Shown: piece after piece, positions 54,701 to 61,556 of the stretch
Layout of the letters: each line of letters opens with the position of its first letter
Numbering within the stretch: position 1 is the stretch's first letter
Source: Paroedura picta
Taxonomy: Eukaryota > Chordata > Lepidosauria > Squamata > Gekkonidae
Assembly: GCF_049243985.1 (NCBI RefSeq)
Contig: NC_135375.1
Location: forward strand, 22,258,490-22,322,489
Length of the DNA stretch: 64,000 nt
Reading direction: 5' to 3'
The notes under the pieces: generated by a model
What the model was told of the DNA's origin: nothing
Seen by the model: only the letters and a program-made list of their open reading frames with translations
The model's database searches: none
Program-made: the position numbers and the translations under genes

Positions 54701-57700
54701 GCCTGTACACCTGACCAGCACCCTTATCACTTCATTCTAGTGGGGCTACTGTGTGGAGGGGTTGGGGATGGGAAATCATTGCCTGATGAAATTGCGGCCA
54801 TGATGAGATTTGAACTGGGGATTTCCTGGCTCTCTTAGCTACTGCCCTTATACCTCGCTAGATGTCTGAACTGTAGTACAGCAAGGACATCCTTAAGGGG
54901 GTAAAAATGTTGGCCTCTCCTATGTGACTAGGTATCATGCTACATGTGTGACAGGGAGTAACAGCTGATGTAAGTTTTGTGATGGATTGTTCACATGTGA
55001 TGGATTGTTCACATGCTCATTTAAGACCGAACCCTTTGGCATTCTGGGAAACTGAGATGGCAGTGATCCGACTTCAGTGCTGAAGTGATTTGGGCCCTAA
55101 AAGTGTTTTGCCTTATGTCTGGTTTATTCCTAAGAGATAGAAGACAATATTTTCTACCCATCTAGCCTCTTCCCCTGATAGGCGTGTAATACATACTTGG
55201 AATTTTGTTGAAAATACCTGATGTGTAATCTGGTGCTCGTATCTCACAATTATCACCGTATGTTCCAGCCTGACACACACAGAGGCATTCAGTTTCGGAC
55301 AAAACAGGCCGTCCATTGTTGGGACAAGGAGAACACCGGCATGGGTCATATCTCTCCCTGTACTCTGAAAGAGCCCTCCTGAGATTTCTGCGTTTCGTCA
55401 AAGCGCATGGAATGTCCTTTACCAAATCCAAAATGGAGGCCACCTGGGAAGAAATCACACCAGAATTCTCAAAACATTTCCCTCATGGTAGCCTTCCTAA
55501 GTCTAGTAACAAATTGCATATAGATCAGGCTTAACAAATTGCCTGAGTTTGTATAGTATACTAGTTGGACTTTGACTGGGGATACCTAGGTTCAAGTCCC
55601 TATTTGGGCCAGGGAGTCCACCGGGTGACCTTGAGCCCACCCCCCACCCCACCTCAGCCAGACTATCTCATAAGGCTGTGTTGGAAAGAAAAATAAAAGA
55701 TTGAGACCACCTCTGAACTCCTTGAAGGTAGGATGTAAATGTAACAAATGAATGGATCAGCTTTCCAGCTGCAATCCAGAGAAACCCAAATCACTCAGTG
55801 TAGTGGTTAAGAGCAAATCTGGTAAGTCAGGCTTGATTTCCTGCTCCCCCACATGCAGTCAGATAGGTGACCTTGGCCTACTCACAGCCCTGATCTTGGC
55901 CTACTCACAGCCCTGTTCTCACTGAGCTCTCTCAGCCCCACCTATCTCATAGGGTATCTTGTGAGGAGAGGAATGGAAGGCAATTGTAAGCCACTTTGAG
56001 ACTCCTTCTGGCAGTGAAAATCGGGGCATAAAAACCAACTCTTCTTCTTTCCCCATTAAAAAAAGCAGATAGATAAGCTCATGATACCAAAGAAGAAAGA
56101 TGTGCCATTAGCTGGGCTGCCTGTCCAAAACTAAGCAATCCATCAGCCATAGGTGAAACTAATCATGGTTTCCACAGGTAATCAGCTTTTTAAAATCAAA
56201 TTAGCATACATTTAAATGAGAGGCGCCTTCTTTTCTGCTCGAGGAAGAAACAGCATGACCACCACAGTATAGACAGAGCTGCTTGTTCTATGTAGTTCTG
56301 TGACTAAAACGGATGGCGGACTGAAATACAGCAGGGAAAGGGGGAATTTTACACTTTCCCCTCACACATTTCTCCTCACCAAAAATCACTGCCCTCAGGC
56401 TGCTTTTATCTCCACCTCAAAAAACCCAAAAAAACCCAAACCTTCCTCCTGACATATACAGACCTATAAACGAAAAACGTATCGGTACTTGAAGATTTTG
56501 CCATATGGGAGAAACAGGGGCATGAGTGGGAGGAAAAGTGAAGGGAGACAGCTAAATAGCCCAATTCATTGAATGTCAGTTTCCGTGGCAGTCTGGAAAG
56601 TAGAATTTGTTTGTTTGTTTTTAAACTCTCAGAGAAAACTATCACCGAACTACACAGTCCATCCTAAGTTTCTATCCCCCCTCTTCCCTCCTAGCATTTT
56701 GCTTTCTGTATCTTACCTCAAAATTAATCACCACCGGATTTTCCTGGGCTGAGCTCAACCACTCCGAAAAGACCGTTTGCCCCGGGAAAGCACCTTTCTT
56801 CTGCCAAGCTAGAGCGGCAGCATACTGAGCCCGTCCACCTCTGACCAGGGAAACGGATCGTTCAGAGGACTGCAAAATGGAACCTTGGAGGCAAAAGAAA
56901 TGAAAGCCATTCCGCAGATGCATCAGCACACATGCGTCTTCCAGAGCAATCTGCACGCCCCATGGTACCGATCAGGACTCCAGCACTTCTGCACTATTTG
57001 CTTCTCTTGTAACACTCCTTGTTCACTGATGGGACACTTCCTTCATTTGCCCTAGCCCCTTGCTAGGTTAGGGACAGCAAGGCACAAGAGAGTGTTAGAG
57101 TCCTGCAGCAGGAGAGACCCGGATTCAAATTAGGGTTGCCATCTCCAGGTTCGGAAATTCCAGGAGATTTTTTTTTTTGGGGGGGGGGTGGGAACTGGAT
57201 AGCGCAGGCCAGCTCCATCTTGGCAGATCTTGGAAGCTAAGCAGGGTCGACCTTGTTGGTATTTGGATGGGAGACCACTGAGGAAGTCCAGGGTCACTAT
57301 TCAGAGACTGGCAAACTGCCCTGGTTTTGAACACTCTATGGAGTTTTGAGCTATGGCAAATCTAGACAGCATCCTAAAAAGCAGAGACATCACCCTGCCA
57401 ACAAAAGTGCGTTTAGTCAAGGCTATGGTATTCCCAGTTGCAATGTATGGCTGCGAGAGTTGGACCATAAGGAAGGCCGAGCGTCAAAGAATTGAGGCTT
57501 TTGAACTCTGGTGCTGGAGAAGACTCTTGCGAGTCCCTTGGACTGCAAGGCAAACAAACCGGTCAGTCCTAGAGGAGATCAGGCCTGACTGCTCTTTAGA
57601 AGGCCAGATCCTGAAGATGAAACTCAAATACTTTGGCCACCTCATGAGAAGGAAGGACTCCCTGGAGAAGAGCCTAATGCTGGGAGCGATCGAGGGCAAA

Positions 57701-60700
57701 AGAAGAAGGGGACGACAGAGAATGAGGTGGCTGGATGGAGTCACTGAAGCAGTAGGTGCAAACTTAAATGGACTCCGGGGAATGGTAGAGGACAGGAAGG
57801 CCTGGAGGATCATTGTCCATGGGGTCGCGATGGGTCGGACACGACTTCGCACATAACAACAACAACAACATGGAGTTTTGAACACTCTATGGCTACAACC
57901 TAAAGCCTAAAATAAAATAAGAATGCAGTTGTTTATTATTGTCATTTCAATTCCTAAACTGCTCTTCCGAGACCAGCTCAGGGCCGTATGAATACATAAT
58001 TTATCAATAACAAACCGTTAAAATGGCTGTAAAACATCAAACCTTAACAATAACATAATAATAAATTTTAAAACCTATTAATAAATGAATAACATAATAG
58101 TATCCGTTTTTGTTATTGCCACCCAGAGGTAAGTCACTGCCAATAAATCTTAGCAAGCTTGGTGGCTTTAGAGCAGGGGTAATCAAACTGCGGCCCTCCA
58201 GATGTCCATGGATTACAATTCCCATGAGCCCCTGCCAGCAAATGCTGGCAGGGGCTCATGGGAATTGTAGTCCATGGACATCTGGAATTGTAGTCCATGG
58301 ACATCTGGGAATTGTAGTCCATGGCTGCGGCCCTCCAGATGTCCATGGATTACAAATGCTGTCAGGGGCTCATGGGAATTGTAGTCCATGGACATGTGGA
58401 GGGCTGGAGTTTGACTACCCCTGTTCTAGGGAGTGTCTTTTGTCCGGGGGGGGGGCATAAATGTTAAGTAGGAGAATGTGAAATTGGCACAGTGGGTTCA
58501 GCCATTTTAGGTCATAGGTGCAGGGTGCCAGGTAAAGTACTGGTATCTTTAAAGGTAAAGGTATCCCCTGTGCAAGCACCGAGTCATGTCTAACCCTTGG
58601 GGTGACGCCCTCCAGCGTTTTCATGGCAGACTCAATACGGGGTGGTTTGCCAGTGCCTTCCCCAGTCATGACCGTTTACCCCCCAGCAAGCTGGGTACTC
58701 ATTCTACCGACCTCGGAAGGATGGAAGGCTGAGTCAACCTTGAGCTGGCTGCTGGGATTGAACCCCCAGCCTCATGGGCAAAGCTTTCAGACGGCTGCCT
58801 TTCCACTCTGCGCCACAAGAGGCTCATCTGGTATCTTTATGTTGTGCTAATTTGTAATTGTGGATAAGATTTTTCAAATAATGTGGAAGAACATTCCAAT
58901 GCAGTGTTCTCACTTATAGTTTAAAATGGTACAGTCTGTTCTCACAATTTTGTATTCTGCCTTCTCATTCCACTGCATGTCTAGACTTTCCCTACCACTT
59001 TGACCTTGTGAGGGAGGTTCCACACCATGTAGAAGTGGGGGATGAGTCCAGCCAGCATCTTCACCCAATTTCCCTCTGAAATCCAACACATCATTTCATC
59101 CCCTCTTTTTAAGGATTTGGAGTCAGTTCTCAATTCAGTTTTGATAAAAGAGAAAATCGAAGAGAAGAGCGGAAGGGAGGAAGGCTCTGCAAAAGTCCAG
59201 AATTTCACTCTGTCGATGCTCAGAGGCAAACCATAACTTCTCAGCTCTTTCGGTCCTCCTGCTGGAGCACCCCCTCCTCACGTTGTGGAACATATAACAA
59301 CTGCAAAGGTTTAAGTCACAGGAGAGCCCTCTGACTTCTTACCACATAGAAATGAAAGAGAAATCCATCCTTTAAACTTGGGGTGGAGGTGGGAATAGAA
59401 TAAGAGAAATCACTGATGAACTAAAAGAATGAATTTTGGACAAAGAAATTCACCTCTCTATAACAATGCTAAGAGCAACAGGATTTGGGAACGGTTAAAG
59501 CAGAATCTGAGATACGCCGAAATGCAACAGTTACCTTCGTAGCGCTCTGTCATCCGACTGCTAGAGCAGTGATATGTCACTCGTTTTGAAGGAAAGAAGA
59601 ACGTATACTTATATGTTTCTGTCCGCACACACTCTTCCCTTTGTTTCTCTGTTAACCCTAGACACAAAAAGGCACAAAAGCAAAAAATATTTATCAGCAA
59701 AAACTGGCTCTTCCAACATGACAAGAAGTGTAGCATCTGATCCTGACCAGTCTTTTTTTCCTAATATGTCACATGACCATGTACACATGAAGATGCCCTA
59801 TGTTCAGTCAGACTTAGGCTTGCCGGTCTGTGACTGGAAACAAGTGGGAGATCACAGGGGGCAGAGACTTACCCTTTTGATGTCAGCATGATGTCACTTC
59901 CGGCAAATCCAGGAAGTGACCTCATGACATCAGGGCAACATTGATTCCCTCCCCTACATATATTTTCCCAGACATTTTCTACCACCACATAGCTGTGACA
60001 GCTGACAATGCAGATGGAGGGCTAGAGATAGTCTCCCTAGAGAGACCATGGGTCTTTTAAAGTCACATTGGCCCTTTCTGCACTTACCGTTGGCTTTGAA
60101 TAATTTCAGCAGTCAAGCTGGGCATTGTTTTTAAATGGATTCAGTCCCTGTTTTGCACCTTTTCCGTAAAGCCAGGGATGAAATTAATTCAAAAGAAATT
60201 CCAACTAAACATCCGGAAGAAGTTCCTGAGAGTTAGAGTGGTTTCTCAGTGGAACAGGCTTCCTTGGGGGTTGGTGGGTTCTCCATCTTTGGAAATTTTT
60301 AAACAGAGGCTGGATAGCCATCGGACGGAGAGGCTGATTCCGTGAAGGTTCAAGGGGGTGGCAGGTTACAGTGGATGAGTGATAGGGATATGAGTGTCCT
60401 GCATAGTGCAGGGGGTTGGACTAGATGGTCCAGGAGCTCTCTTCCAACTCTATGATTCTATGAGAGCCACCAAGGGCCCCTTTCCACTACCTTTTCTCAG
60501 TTAGATAGGTGTCCTGCTAGTCCCCTCCCCCATGACAACTCACTTGCTTCCCTGGGCCACAAATATTTTGTCACCCTCTCTCACCCAAGACATTTCTGCA
60601 TTATCCAGTTAGTGTTCTGCAAATTTCACCTTCCACTCCTTTTGAAACTTATCACTGTTCATGACATTGAGTGGGGTCACAAGCTAAGTAGGTTTGGGCT

Positions 60701-61524
60701 CCAAATGATGAGGCACTGATTAGATGTATTCAGCTCTGTGTTCCTTTCAGGAACAGAAGAACCTCTTGCTTAAAAAATAAATAACAATGTTTGGTCTTGA
60801 AATAAAAGGTAAGCATAGCCAATTAAGTTTTCTTATGCTTTCAAATAAGTGCATAATATGGTCCTGACAGGTCAGGCCTGACCAAAGGTCAGTCCATTTG
60901 CTAAACAGATTAAAACTCTTCTAAACTCACTGAAGTCAATGTACTCTGCTTAGGACGTGCACCTCAAATGTGACAATAGCAGTTCCTAAGATGCTCCCAC
61001 AAGAGGTACAATGGAAATAACAATCCCTTATTCCTAGCAATAGGAGTATTCTGCAGCTTACTATGGAGGACTAATGACATGGCCTATCAAAACTGATAAC
61101 CTTATTTGCTACCAATTTGTTCAACTCTGATTTTTTAAAGCTAATTACAAAACTTCACGGTACAGAAATACCCAGAATTTGGGGGCAGTTCTAGTCTGGC
61201 ATATACAGACAAACCTGAACTTTTTGTTTCTTCTTCATTAAACTGATAAAGGAGATCGTATTTCCCCCCCAATGACCCAGACGTGTAGTAATGAGTCCCA
61301 AAATCGTCAAATATCCGGCTGTAGAGGGCATAGTTGTACTCCAGAGGCAGGCTGTTGAGGGCCTTTAAGAACACGCCAGAGAGCTGCAAGTCAGATGTTT
61401 TTGCTGTGAAGTTTGACACTGCAACCACTTTGTGGATCCTAATAAAGTTGGAGCTCTGAAGAAGAAGAAGAAGAAGAAGAAGAAGAAGAAGAAGAAGAAG
61501 AAGAAGAAGAAGAAGAAGAAGAAG

Positions 61525-61556
<32 letters not shown>

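Noticed and set aside
57353-57856. 167-codon open frame as a host gene
   Set aside because: It is the C-terminal part of a Bov-B-type LINE protein.
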